From: Microthyrium microscopicum
Taxonomy: Eukaryota > Ascomycota > Dothideomycetes > Microthyriales > Microthyriaceae
Direction of reading: 5' to 3'
DNA length: 64,000 nucleotides
NCBI GenBank assembly: GCA_010405405.1
Contig: MU004237.1
Coordinates: forward strand, 2,305,345 to 2,369,344
A program made the translations under genes and the position numbers. Shown here in pieces: positions 12,355 through 22,627 of the stretch (the first letter of the stretch is position 1; every line of letters begins with the position of its first letter). The notes beneath the pieces were generated by a model. It was given only the letters and a program-made list of their open reading frames with translations, did not search any database and was not told where the DNA came from.

Positions 12355-13032
12355 TTACGATTTAGTTGACAAAGCCCTCCATTCGTCCTCCAGAATAGAG
12401 AAACTGATCGTGTCATGATACGCACCATTCCACCAAATCCTATGCCTCAGTCGACCTTCCTCATGAAATCCAACCTTTCGATACATATTCAAAGCCACCG
12501 TGTTGAAAGAGTAACAGTCAAACGTAACAATATGCATCGCACACCAACGAAACGCCCAGTCCAAAGCCCACCGCCCACTCTCCTGTCCATAGCCTTTACC
12601 TTGCCACGGTTTCGCAATGGCAACGCCCAGACAGCCGGTTTTATAGCCTGCAGCAGAATCTTCTGGACGTTCATTTGATGATAGGATAATGTATCCAATA
12701 GGCGTGGGCTCGTTTCTCTTCTTCTCTGGGTTGTTTGAGACTTGGTTGTTCGGCTCTTGGGGTTTTGGCTTTTGATCTTGCTCGCCTTCAGTCGACTCGA
12801 CAGCAGGAAGACAGATTAGGACTGCGAGTTTGCATCCGTCTATCATATCATCTGTCCATTTATCACTGGGTTCTCGAGTTTGCGGTCTGAATAGGACGTC
12901 GGTGGTGAGACCGAACACTTCTGGCACATTTGTGGTATGTTCGAAGATGAATGCTCTGTCTGCTTCATTTTTTTCCATCGCTCGGTATACCAGTCGATCG
13001 GACTTGAAGATGCGTTCTAGGTGATTCGCCAT
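12355..13032 (-). CDS. GNAT family N-acetyltransferase
   Basis: Single exon, 225 residues. The RimJ/RimL-like GNAT fold is indicated by SDRLVYRAM at the N-terminus, GYIILSS in strand 4, the acetyl-CoA pyrophosphate loop QGKGYGQESGRWALDWAF (Q-x-x-G-x-G), and NTVALNMYRKVGFHEEGRLR with a terminal WRAL. Proteins of this type transfer acetyl from acetyl-CoA to a protein N-terminus or a small amine; the acceptor here is unknown. Between strands 3 and 4 (about residues 75-105) is a polar, Pro/Glu/Asn-rich insert that looks disordered. The start codon MANHLERIF gives a normal N-terminus. Confidence 0.8.
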   Translation of the reverse strand: MANHLERIFKSDRLVYRAMEKNEADRAFIFEHTTNVPEVFGLTTDVLFRPQTREPSDKWTDDMIDGCKLAVLICLPAVESTEGEQDQKPKPQEPNNQVSNNPEKKRNEPTPIGYIILSSNERPEDSAAGYKTGCLGVAIAKPWQGKGYGQESGRWALDWAFRWCAMHIVTFDCYSFNTVALNMYRKVGFHEEGRLRHRIWWNGAYHDTISFSILEDEWRALSTKS

Positions 13033-13949
13033 GGTCCTGGTTCCAGTATGTTGTTGGTCAATATGAGGTTTGATCGACTTTCAGGTAGTATGCCGGTATC
13101 CTGGGCATATATTTCCCAGAGTGAAGAGAGCAAGAGAATTTCAAGGAAATGCGTAAACAGCTGTTCTTTTGGGAACCGAAAACCTGAGAAACATCTGGCA
13201 CTGACGACGTACTTATAGACAACCGTTTGAATCCTTCAGAGGCCTGTTCTAGATACCTTGTCTAGAAATAGACACCGCACTCGAGCTTCCGCGGAATAAC
13301 TTCTCAATCCTTCTCGACATACTTTGTTATCCAAATCGGTCAGAATTTACCTGGTCATAGGGGGCTTAGCTTTCACGATGTACCTACCCGGTGAACTTTC
13401 AAGTGACCGGAGTACCTCGTTAACGAATATCGTCATAGTGCCATGAAAGGATAGCTTTGTGGTTATTGTCTCTTCAATCTTCTTATTCGTCACTGTGGCC
13501 TCAGAATAAGATTCTCAATGACTGATAGTACTTTGGAGATTTGATGCTCCGTGCATCGTACTGGCATATTCCAAGATGGTCAGTACATGATCATCAAGGC
13601 CTCAAGCGACTATAACAAGAAGATGTGTTAGGCAACATATGTTTCGAACAAATTTGCATACACCATAGATCTAGCATTCACTTATTAGATTACAGAGTCT
13701 TCCCGCTTGAGCCTCGATGGGTAGCGGCTTCCAAAACAGGAAGTCAATCTCCAATGCCTCACTGCTTGAAACGGCTCTAAATAGCAGCAGTCGCATTGAG
13801 CACTCCTCACACAATAAGTTATTTTGGAGTGACATAACTTTTGAAACCGGGTACAATCAACTCCAGCTTCTCTTCAACCAAGTTTCTCCATAACTTTCTT
13901 GGATTGCAAACATCACCACATTCCTGCGCCAAAGTCCGAAGGCATCAAG
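13033..13949. other. Intergenic region upstream of BTB cluster, no gene seen
   Basis: About 900 bases between the acetyltransferase start (reverse) and the first BTB gene. No coding frame or RNA gene supported. Confidence 0.5.
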
Positions 13950-15019
13950 ATGGCACCGTAAGTTATAATCATACCTTCTAGTGGTTCAAAGGCTCTCAGC
14001 GAGTGCAATGTCTCCCAGCTAGTGCGGAACCGCCACATATGATGCGGAGACAAGGCACGGAAGTCATTCAAGATTACGGTGTTTGATTCAATTTTTGCTG
14101 ACAGTATTAGGAGCAAGCCGGCGGCAGCTTCGCACGGTAAAGCAACTCTTGGAGCCAACTCGTCAGGCGGAGTCCGTCGCCCAGCCTCAGAGCGCCCATC
14201 GTTCGATTCGCATGCCATCAAGATACTTGTCGGTTCGAAAGCTGTAAGTCATAAGTTACCTCTTGGTTTAGCATCTCTGCCACCACCCTTGTTTCTCGCC
14301 ATCCAATGCTGTATCTGCCATATGATGCGTTGGGACTTTCAGTTCTTTTGCAATGCAATCGCAAATTCAGCATTTCTTGTTTCCAAGCTTACATTGTCCT
14401 GCCTTTTGAGGCTGGAGGCTTACATCTACAGGAATCCTTCGTCGTACACACCGGCCACCTGCGCTCAAGTTCGAAATTCTTTTAAGCCATGTTACGTCCT
14501 GGTGCAAACTTCAGAGAGAACAACGATAACGAAATCAAATTGCCTGATTGCGATTCGGAAGCCTTCAGCTCCTATGTCGCCTTTCTCTACACAGGCAAGA
14601 TCTTCTCTCAGTTCACCAAAAGCGAAGACGAATTGGCGAGGGAAGAAGGCATGTTGTTTAGTCTTCTTAAGCTCGCCGACTTTCTACAAGATGATTTATT
14701 GCACAACTGCGTCATTGATACTTTTGTTGCGCAAGTGAAACAGAATTATTTCACCTGTAAGCTCATTACCCGGGCGTGTGAAGCTTTTCCCATCCACAGC
14801 CCGTTTGTTCGCTTGCTTCAGGCATTATGCGTTCAGAACAAACTAGACATGCCCTTCGATGACGTCCGCTCAGCGCATGACACAAGCGAATTCTGGTTCC
14901 TTGTTGCTCAAGGGAAGGAGAAGGAATGGGAAACTGGCAGAGCCCGTAGGAGAGTGGATGCATTTGAAGTGGAAGATGTATGTGCCTACCATATTCATGA
15001 GGATGGAAAGAGATGCTGA
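13950..15019 (+). pseudogene. BTB/POZ domain paralogue 1, with in-frame stop
   Basis: Model: 13950-13957 (ATGGCACC), 14111-14243, 14432-15019. Splicing gives MAP-SKPAAAS...SHAIKILVGSKA joined to ESFVVHTGHLRSSSKFF. At the next codon (14483-14485) the family's Lys/Gln is replaced by TAA. The frame then continues as AMLRPGANFRENNDNEIKLPDC to the natural end, including ADFLQDDLLHNCVIDTF, FWFLVAQGKE and C-terminal CAYHIHEDGKRC. BTB domains mediate dimerisation and often link substrates to Cullin-3. The stop falls in the BTB core; downstream ATG initiation at 14489 would give only a truncated fold. A decayed copy is the simplest view. A sequencing error, or an intron ending at TTTTAAG (14477-14486), cannot be excluded. 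Confidence 0.7.
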
Positions 15020-15971
15020 TCGATACTGAAAATACCGTGATCGCTGGTCGCATATGCGATGTCCTCAGATTACGTTGCTTTTCAATCGAAATATACTTCT
15101 GGACCGCATATATTGTGAGCAAGTCAGTGACATTTTCTGAAGAATAACTAAGTTCAGTCCTGAGAAGCATGGTCAATTGAAATATCGACCAAACGAAAGC
15201 ATACGGCGTGCAGGCCCATCAACTACGGTGTCTTCCATAGCACTTTATAATCAAAAGTTGCTATGGCTCCCATCATATTTGACGAATAGTTGACGGCTTT
15301 ACCCATTCCATGGACAATAAAGCACTCGTTGATAGACATTAGGCTTGGATTATGCTCGGTAATTCTTTAAACACGTTGATCGTTCTCGGCGTACCCTATG
15401 CTCGAGGATCTGCGAACGATCGTCGTTCACATTCTGCAACCCAGCCTTGCTCCTATAACAGCATTCTGATTGGACGAACAAAAGCTTAAACAGAGCCATA
15501 CGTAAAATTGCATAAGGTATGCCCTCTAAGCCATCCGATGTCATTAAATCCACCATTGGACCAATGGCTACAAGTAATTCTAACCTACAGCACTTGAAAA
15601 GGATTGGCTCCCTGGTTCTATTTTTGTATCCCAGATTGTGCCTCGTCCCATATAGCCTTCCTCCATTGACATCGCAGATCTCTGTGCCGCAAAGTCAACC
15701 TCGTGCCACAAACACCTCCAGTTCGCTGCGGCAACCTTTTAAACTTGGCAAAGTATTGCGCCCGGATTTACGTCATGATCATACTACGTCCAGTCTGACT
15801 TTTCGTACCTTCTGATTGCTTTATATAAAATGTGACTCAAGGCGTATCGTTCCAACCGGTTCCTCGATTTCGCATAGTACCAAATGGTAATCCGGCAATA
15901 ATACTCTACATCTTAGCTTGTGCATGACAATCAATGATCAGTCAGGGTATCATCCACAGCTACGTCAAATC
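15020..15971. other. Intergenic region with one short inverted-repeat element
   Basis: Between BTB paralogue 1 and the LURP-one-like gene. Apart from the element at 15215-15335 nothing is recognised. Confidence 0.5.
15215..15335. mobile_element. Short MITE-like element, copy 1
   Basis: About 121 bases beginning CCCATCAACTAC and ending GTTGATAG. Shares in order with the reverse complement of 18450-18589: the terminal CCCATCAACTAC, an internal ATGGCTCC(C/T)ATC..TTTGA, an inner TCCATGG, and the closing GTTGATAG. No open frame and no clear target duplication. A degraded non-autonomous DNA element is likely but not proven. Confidence 0.4.
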
Positions 15972-16562
15972 ATGGCAATAGCAGCTCTCGCCCCACTCGC
16001 TGCGCCTATTGCAGTGAACACCGACTTCATCGCCAATAAAACCGAAACCATTATCCTCAGCACAGAGCCACTCAGCCGCGACTGGCGTGTCAGTCTCCAC
16101 GACGGCACCCCCCTCCTCACCATCATAGGCGAGTCCATGTCCGCCTCGCACCGTAAAACAGTCTCCACGCCTGACGGCCAAACACTCTACCAAATCCGGC
16201 GCCAATTATGGTCCATGGGCAACACCTACTACGCCGAAAGAACAGAAGATGGACCAAAGCTGTGGGAGCTTGAGAGCCATTCTGGCTTCACGGGTCAGAA
16301 GCACAAACTGATGTTCAACAACGTTGCAGCTGGTGGTCAGCCGGCGATGCTGGACTTCAAGAATCGGAAGATGGGTGGAATCTCGGGGGAGGTCAAATTA
16401 ATCGACCAGAGTGTGGCGAATATTGAGCTTAAGAGAGGACTTTTGAAGAAGGATTATTATGTGACGGTGGCACAGGGGGTGGATATGTCGTTGCTTGTGG
16501 GAATGGTGGTCGCTATAGAGGATCGGATGAAGACGAGGAGAGCTGGTGCTGCTGGAGCGTAG
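15972..16562 (+). CDS. LURP-one-related (Tubby C-terminal-like fold) protein
   Basis: Single exon, 196 residues from the ATG at 15972 (ATCATGG context). An in-frame ATG at 15924 would add 16 residues with untranslated-like content. The pattern of short beta strands fits the LOR/DUF567 family: TETIILSTEPLSRDWRVSLHDGTPLLTI, SASHRKTVSTPDG, LYQIRRQLWSM, and AVAQG-type ending VAQGVDMSLLVGMVVAIEDR. The C-terminal helix is the hydrophobic central helix typical of this barrel. Related to phospholipid scramblases and Tubby by fold; the molecular role in fungi is unknown. Sits within the BTB cluster without obvious functional link. Confidence 0.75.
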   Translation: MAIAALAPLAAPIAVNTDFIANKTETIILSTEPLSRDWRVSLHDGTPLLTIIGESMSASHRKTVSTPDGQTLYQIRRQLWSMGNTYYAERTEDGPKLWELESHSGFTGQKHKLMFNNVAAGGQPAMLDFKNRKMGGISGEVKLIDQSVANIELKRGLLKKDYYVTVAQGVDMSLLVGMVVAIEDRMKTRRAGAAGA

Positions 16563-16618
16563 CATCACGTTGCTGTTATTCTGCCACTTCAGCTCGAGCC
16601 TAATGAACGATTCGCCTA

Positions 16619-17704
16619 TCAAGCTGTCTTGGCTACACACGCCTTACCTTCCTGATGACGATGATATCGACACAGTCCTAAAGCTCGCTCAGTGGGTGTA
16701 AGAGCGAGCTTGGATCCACCAGGTCTCAAAAGCTTTTGTTTTCCGGTCGCAACCGCAAACCAGAACTCGCCTAGTAGCTGGAAACGCGTTAGCAACAGCC
16801 ATCGTAAGTTGTATTTACACATAAGACTTGAAGAGGTTTCTTGCCCATTCCACGTACCTCCAAATTTGTTTGCTTTATCGACTGCTGCATTCGCTGTGCC
16901 TCCAGATTCAAGTGAACGTATATGTCTTTCAACATCAAAATGAACGGGCTATCAGCAGGTAGGTTTTCGTATGCTTTGACAACGATATCGATGGACGGTC
17001 GCTCATCTTTATACTCGGTCATGCAATCAAAAAAGGCACCAATAACCGAGTTATGAAGGTCATCAGCTTGCAAGTAATCGGCAAGAATAATCAGATCGCA
17101 GAGAGCAGTCCACTCTTCGTGGGCGGCCGCTCCACTTGTAGCTTTGGTGGACAGCCAGCCAGTGTAAACGTATTCGACGTAGAGACTGAAACTTTCAGCT
17201 GAGCACTCCGGTAGTTTTATAGTACCCTGTTCACGTCAGCGTGGTAAATGAATGCCAGAGTAGTCGATCGTGATCAGAGTAGTCGATCGTGGTCAAAGTA
17301 GTCGATCGTAGTCAGAGTAGTCAATCGTGGATCGTGGTCAGTGGAAGCCATGGGGGCCAACGGCATATTGTTGTGATATCGTGGGGCATGAGTACCTCTC
17401 TATTCTCCTTGAAATTTCCTCCAGAGCGCAGTAGTCCTTTGAAGAACTCAGAGCTCTCTCGTAATTGATTATTGTGTACTATGAACGGTACCTCGTTCTC
17501 GCCCACCAGAATACTGGCTACATCTGCTGTGAAGCTATTTCGCTCAGAAGGTGGACGTCGAATTCTCCGACGCGGATTGCCGTCAGGACGATCGCCTGGA
17601 TTCGATCCAGGTTTAGATGCTTCACTGCTTTGACTCAGTCAGTAATTTGTCAATGCCTGTCTTTTGAACTGTCTAGAAAGACCAAGATTGACTTACGGTG
17701 CCAT
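16619..17704 (-). CDS. BTB/POZ domain paralogue 2 (inverted copy)
   Basis: Minus-strand exons 17697-17704 (ATGGCACC), 17396-17624, 16858-17226, 16619-16777; introns 72, 169 and 80 bases; 254 residues. BTB core: SILVGENEVPFIVHNNQL, ESSEFFKGLLRSGGNFKENRE, then after intron 2 GTIKLPECSAESFSLYVEYVYTGW and LADYLQADDLHNSVIGAFF. The C-terminal exon gives LLGEFWFAVATGK and CRYHRHQEGKAC. The same C-x-Y-H-x-H-x5-C motif occurs in paralogues 1 and 5. It keeps the tiny first exon of the family but has two introns, inside the BTB domain and near the C-terminus, that its sisters lack. Intron 2 contains a 19-base minisatellite. Probable adaptor protein; partners unknown. Confidence 0.8.
17257..17332. repeat. 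19-base minisatellite, four units, in BTB intron
   Basis: Units at 17257, 17276, 17295 and 17314 follow RRAGTAGTCGATCGTGRTC with one to three changes. A partial extra ATCGTGGTC follows. Lies wholly inside intron 17227-17395 of BTB paralogue 2 and accounts for that intron's size. Confidence 0.85.
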
Positions 17705-18201
17705 GAGGAGATTTTGCGAAATATATCTTGTCAAGCTGTGTTTGTATATTGAGTTGAGAGCTCAGTGAGCTGGTGTGGAAAAAAGGGTGTTAGAGGAGTG
17801 CAGAAAGTTCAAGAGGTCTAGAAGAACCTACAACCCTCGAGATATATGAGCTCCCGTTTACTCAGTAGACTGCTAATTTCACTCTCCAGGAGCAACGTGG
17901 CGAATATCAATGAGCTTGATCCTGGAGATAGGTGGTGAGCTCCTTGAAAATCAAGTAACTTCTTGTCGCTGTTACTGTTCTTGACCTTGAAAGTAAAAAC
18001 AAAGGAAGGGCACCTCGAAATGGCTGGAGGTGTTCTGCTACTTTCTCCCTCTGATAATTCACTTCAGAGGTTTAAAGCAGTACTTAATCTCCTGTGGCCC
18101 AGGAAATCTCGTTCTCTAGTTTCAACAATTCCCTCTCCAACTCCTACATCTGACCATATTTGAAGATCATACCCGACCAACTTCTTGCGTAACCACTAAA
18201 G
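17705..18201. other. Divergent promoter region of two BTB paralogues
   Basis: About 500 bases between the start codons of paralogue 2 (reverse) and paralogue 3 (forward). No gene seen. Likely a shared bidirectional promoter. Confidence 0.5.
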
Positions 18202-19331
18202 ATGGCGCCGTAAGTTATTTCTTATGCTTATGGATTGTTGCTGAAAAGTTTAGACCCTCAATTCCTTCAAAGTCTGCTGCAAGCCAGCGAACGGTCTCCG
18301 ATAACAAGTATCGTGTAACCCGACGACCAATACCAGGACGCCTCGATCATATCAAAACAGAGGTATGTTGTATTCCCTGACATAAAGCAGTATATTGAAT
18401 TAGTACTTTCCCTGTCGTCACAATAAGCAAGCTCTTGGGATGTATCTTCCTATCAACTACAGTGTCTACCATGGACTGCGAACATTATTGGCCGCTCTGT
18501 TTGCCATTTTTCGCGAAGGCTATCAAACACGATAGGAGCCATGCCTTTGTCTATTTTCACGTGTCTTAACATACGTTGTAGTTGATGGGAGTGGCGCCCA
18601 AATACTCCTCTATTCTGACACGAAAGTAGCATTGCAACACTCGCGATGGTTACCTACCTACCTGGTAAACAGTCACTAACATCGTTTAGGTGGTCAAAGT
18701 CTTAGTCGGCAAGTCTGAGGAGGCTTTCATGGTGCACATCGGGCACTTGATCTCAACGTCCGATTTCTTCAAGGCAATGCTTCGAAGCGGAGCCAACTTC
18801 AAAGAAAACAACGAGTCCACCATCAAGCTTCCGGAATGTCTGCCCGAGACTTTTAGTCTATATGTCGAGTTCATCTATGCCGGCCAAATTTCGATGGACA
18901 AGACACTGGACGTTACTAGCCAATATTGGCCTCTGACAAGACTTATACGCCTAGCCGACTACATCCAGAGCGTTGAGCTTTACAACGTGGCTATTGATGC
19001 GTTTATCGATGTTTGCAAAGATACGAACAAGAGTCCGCCTTTGACGGTGGTTCAGACAGCCTACGACGATCTTCAAAGTGATTCTTCGTTCATTCAACTT
19101 TTGGTTGACATGACTGCCAACAGCAATTGCTATGCCGAGAAGGACGTTCCGACCGCTATGATGGACTCGAAGAATCTAGGAGTGTTTTGGTTTCGGGTTG
19201 CTCAGGCAATGAAGAAAACAGAAGCAACCCCGGGAGATGCAGAGAATGGTCGAGGTTCATTTGGAAACCACAAAACTCGCTATCATCGTCAGAAGATCCC
19301 AACAGCACAGGAGGCGAACAAAAGCGATTAA
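18202..19331 (+). CDS. BTB/POZ domain paralogue 3
   Basis: Exons 18202-18209 (ATGGCGCC), 18254-18362, 18690-19331; introns 44 and 327 bases; 252 residues. Short basic leader (YRVTRRPIPGR), then VVKVLVGKSEEAFMVHIGHL, TSDFFKAMLRSGANFKENNES, IKLPECLPETFSLYVEFIYAGQ, LADYIQSVELYNVAIDAF and GVFWFRVAQA. The C-terminal Cys/His motif is degenerate (TRYHRQKIPTAQ), so any metal site is probably lost. The long second intron holds MITE-like copy 2. Exon 3 is 642 bases, as in paralogue 4, which suggests these two are closest relatives. Confidence 0.8.
18450..18589. mobile_element. Short MITE-like element, copy 2 (reverse orientation)
   Basis: About 140 bases with inverted ends CTATCAACTACA and TGTAGTTGATGGG, inside the second intron of BTB paralogue 3. 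Its reverse complement matches copy 1 at 15215 at both ends and at two internal blocks. Target duplication not clear. It probably accounts for the unusual 327-base intron. Confidence 0.4.
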
Positions 19332-20152
19332 GCTTCACCGGAGTGCAGGATCCGGGAAGTGCAAAACGTCTTCTGCCCCTGTTATCCAACCCAACGGACT
19401 GATTTCACGTCCTCTTGTGTTGCAAACCTGGACTGCTAGAGGTGGGATATTCCCCACTATTTAATAGGTAATTTCAAAGAATGCCAAGTTGACAATTTTC
19501 TTCTGGGATTGAAAATGCAGGATTTTGTGCTCAAGTCAACTACATGTGCGTGTAGCTATCAATTAGAAGATTCACGTTAATCATGATGTCGACATAGATT
19601 TTGGAAGTTGACGCCAGCCCAGAGTGCGTACTCGAGCCATCAGGCTGAACCTCAGCCTTGTGACGCCATCCGAAACATAGCTGGCCGACGCCTTCCAGCT
19701 TTGCTGAATCCCATTTGACACACTCAGTGACTGAGTATTCTTTTCCCTATCAATAGCAATTTTCATAGATATTTGATCTAGCGAGATGGCAAAACAGGTA
19801 GGCTATTGTTAAATCTTGCGGTGGCAGCCAACGTCCCAGATGGGAGGTGGCGAGATCCTCGCCTGAAATAATGAGTGGCTCGCTCCTTCCTAAATGCCTT
19901 GTGGGTCATCTCGATCGTACTTCCCTAAATAGGCAACTGAGCGCACTAGTCGCTCAATGTCGAACAAATTTCGCCTTTTCAACCTCAGAAGGTTCCAGCA
20001 CCTGGAAACTTCATCAATTGTCGTGTCTGTATTTTGGCTTCTTCAACTCCTTTCCCTACCATCTATGTCGTGACCTCCGGCGTTTTCTCTCCCTACCATC
20101 TGACTCGCTGGTCTCCAACGTATCTTCCTACAATATCAGCACCGTCCGAAAA
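19332..20152. other. Intergenic region in BTB cluster, no gene seen
   Basis: About 820 bases between paralogues 3 and 4. TCAACTACATG near 19540 resembles one end of the short inverted-repeat elements. Otherwise nothing recognised. Confidence 0.45.
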
Positions 20153-21058
20153 ATGGCACCGTGAGCATCCCAAGTTCCCAACCATTCCCAATTGACCAGA
20201 ATTAAGAAATCTTAGGCCCTCCACCCCCTCAAGGACTACCGCAACCAAGACTTCTACTACGGAAAAGAAGTATCGAATAACCCGACGACCTCTGGCAGAG
20301 CGCCCAAAAGTTGGGACACAGGTTAGTCTAAATCCTCATGGGCTTGGAGAATGCACTCGATGGGCCTACGCAACAATCCTGGGAACCACGACACTCTATA
20401 GGCTGACACGATCTAGGCGATTAAGATTCTGGTGGGCGAGAAGGAAGAGCCGTTCCTTGTACACTTGGGCCATCTACGGTCCACATCTGATTTCTTCCAA
20501 CGCGCCTTACGGGTTGGAGCGACCTTCAAAGAAAACAACGAGTCTATTCTCAGACTTTCACAATTTGCCCCAGAGACGTTTAGCTTGTATGTCGAGTACA
20601 TCTACACCGGCGAGCTTTCCATAGAGTCCGATGACCGCAAGCAAGAACAAACCACCATAGCCAAACTCGTTGTTCTCGCTGATTATCTACAATCTACTGA
20701 ACTTCACAACGTCGCCGTAGATGCGTTCGTCAACCGTCAAAGCCCCTATCTAGGACCGACGTCACTCGCAGCCGTAAAAATAGCTCGCGACGGATTGCGA
20801 CCCGATTCTCCTTTCATGCGATTGTTAGTTGACATGTGGATATGGAGAGATTTTGCCCCACGCGAAACAGAAGTCATAGACAGATTGTCAGAAGGCCTAG
20901 GTGCATTTTGGTTCAAGGTTGCTCAAGGCAAGAACCGGTTCATGAAATCTGGAAGCTGGGACAAGAAGGATTATCCATGGGTCGTGGACAAGAGCCAGTA
21001 TTACTGCGAGAAGGTTGACGAGAACGTCGAGACAAGCCAAGAACACCGGATACAGTGA
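20153..21058 (+). CDS. BTB/POZ domain paralogue 4
   Basis: Exons 20153-20160 (ATGGCACC), 20216-20321, 20417-21058; introns 55 and 95 bases; 251 residues. Leader with YRITRRPLAERP closely parallels paralogue 3. BTB core: AIKILVGEKEEPFLVHLGHL, TSDFFQRALRVGATFKENNES, FAPETFSLYVEYIYTGELS, LADYLQSTELHNVAVDAF and GAFWFKVAQGK. The C-terminal Cys/His motif is degenerate (SQYYCEKVDENV). Intron 2 sits at the same place as in paralogue 3, before the strand starting IKILVG. First donor is GTGAGC rather than GTAAGT. Function inferred only from the domain. Confidence 0.8.
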
Positions 21059-21412
21059 AAAGTAACTGATATGCCGGGGACCACTCTGGTACATGGAACG
21101 AATCAAGAACGTGGATGGCGAGAAGTTGAGAACGAAGTCTTCTAGTTGAGAGCGAATACAATGGCAAAAACAATGTCTGCCCTGTTGTTGATGAGAGCAT
21201 GCCATTTTCCACTGCAAAGCATATCCTGTTCAAGACGTTAGAATATTGGTATAGTAGTGCTGTTACCTGCATCCTGAATGTCTCCAAGATACCCCTCACC
21301 CTTTTCCGACCAGAGTAACAAGTAGCTCACCTCCTCACTTCAAGTCTCCAACGTATCAAGATCCGTCCACACACTACTGGCACCTTTGTCAAACTTCACA
21401 AGCCACCTCAAG
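21059..21412. other. Intergenic region between BTB paralogues 4 and 5
   Basis: About 350 bases; 3' end of one gene and promoter of the next. No gene seen. Confidence 0.5.
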
Positions 21413-22310
21413 ATGGCACCGTAAGTTCATTCCATACTTCTGAAGCTGTGTTCTAACTGCCCTCTAAAGCACATTCGCACCAAAGACCGAAAAGAAGTGC
21501 CCCGAACCTGACAAATGCACCAATGTCAGCGCCATTCGAAAGTGGAACTCAAAACGACCCTCTCGCTTCACATCCAATGTCGTCAAAGTTCTCGTGGGCG
21601 AAAACGAAGAAGCCTTCACAGTGCATGAGGGACACCTAACTTCGACATCGGATCTTTTCCACCGAATGCTACACGGAGGAGGAGCAGAATTCAAAGAGCG
21701 CATAGAGGGAGTCGTCAAGCTTCCTGAATGCAGCCCTGAGACCTTCAGCCAGTATATGGAGTATCTCTACTTTGGCCACTTATTTACAAACACGACTGAA
21801 GACAAGCTTCATTACGCTGAACACATGCACGGAGAGATGTTCAACGATGTGGTCGCCGATGAATCTAACAAAGAATACGCAATGCTATGTGAGCTCATTG
21901 CCTTTGGGGATTATGTGCAGGATGATGACCTCTACAACGCAGCTATTGAAGCGTTCATCGACGTTCATAATGTTTGGGGCGGAATACCAAAGCCTGCAAT
22001 CGTCACGACAGCTTACCAGAAGCTAGAGGCCGGGTCTTCATTCATCCGACTCCTACAAGATATATATGTCGACGATCGGGTGATGGACGCCATGTTTGCC
22101 GTGAACAACTACACTGAAGATAATGTGCCTCCAAATCTGGCTGGGTTCTGGTTCAATGTGGCCCTGAAAAGAACTAAATACATGGATTCGAGTAATCCTC
22201 GTACTTGTCCATGGAAGAAAGACAGTTGCCAATATCACCGGCATAAGGATGCGGAAAAATGCGAGGCTAAAGTCAACGAAAACGAAATCTCTGGAGTGAT
22301 CAAGACTTGA
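21413..22310 (+). CDS. BTB/POZ domain paralogue 5
   Basis: Exons 21413-21420 (ATGGCACC) and 21470-22310; 49-base intron; 282 residues, the longest sister. Leader KKCPEPDKCTNVSAIRKW, then VVKVLVGENEEAFTVHEGHL, TSDLFHRMLHGGGAEFKERIEG, VKLPECSPETFSQYMEYLYFGH, FGDYVQDDDLYNAAIEAF and AGFWFNVALKR. C-terminal CQYHRHKDAEKC has the exact C-x-Y-H-x-H-x5-C spacing of paralogues 1 and 2. It lacks the second intron of paralogues 3 and 4. A loop insert after YFGHLFTN (about residues 130-160) is unique to this copy. Confidence 0.8.
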
Positions 22311-22627
22311 CGTTTCTAGTCTGAAAGTCGTCCAGTTGGGTCGTAGTGATTTTGGAAAGGAAGAATGGCTGGTGGTGACTTTGTATCGGGAAGCAGGAGA
22401 GACTTTCTACTTGAAAGTCAAAGCCACAATGGGCTACGCATCGAAAGACATGTTCTTATTGATCAATTTCAATCCTCAAAAAAATCATTTCCCAGTTCTT
22501 TCTTCCTAGCGGATTCCTAGGTTGTTGTGTCGCGCGTAAAACACTAACTTTACCATTCAGGATTAATAAGGAGCGACAGTGCTTTTATGCCCATTTCCTT
22601 GCGTATACTTCCAACCCCAGAATGAAA
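22311..22627. other. Convergent intergenic region, no gene seen
   Basis: Between the stops of BTB paralogue 5 and the permease. 3' untranslated sequence only. Confidence 0.5.

Noticed and set aside
17257-17332. CRISPR-like array
   Set aside because: Units are contiguous with no spacers and the host is a eukaryote. It is a minisatellite.
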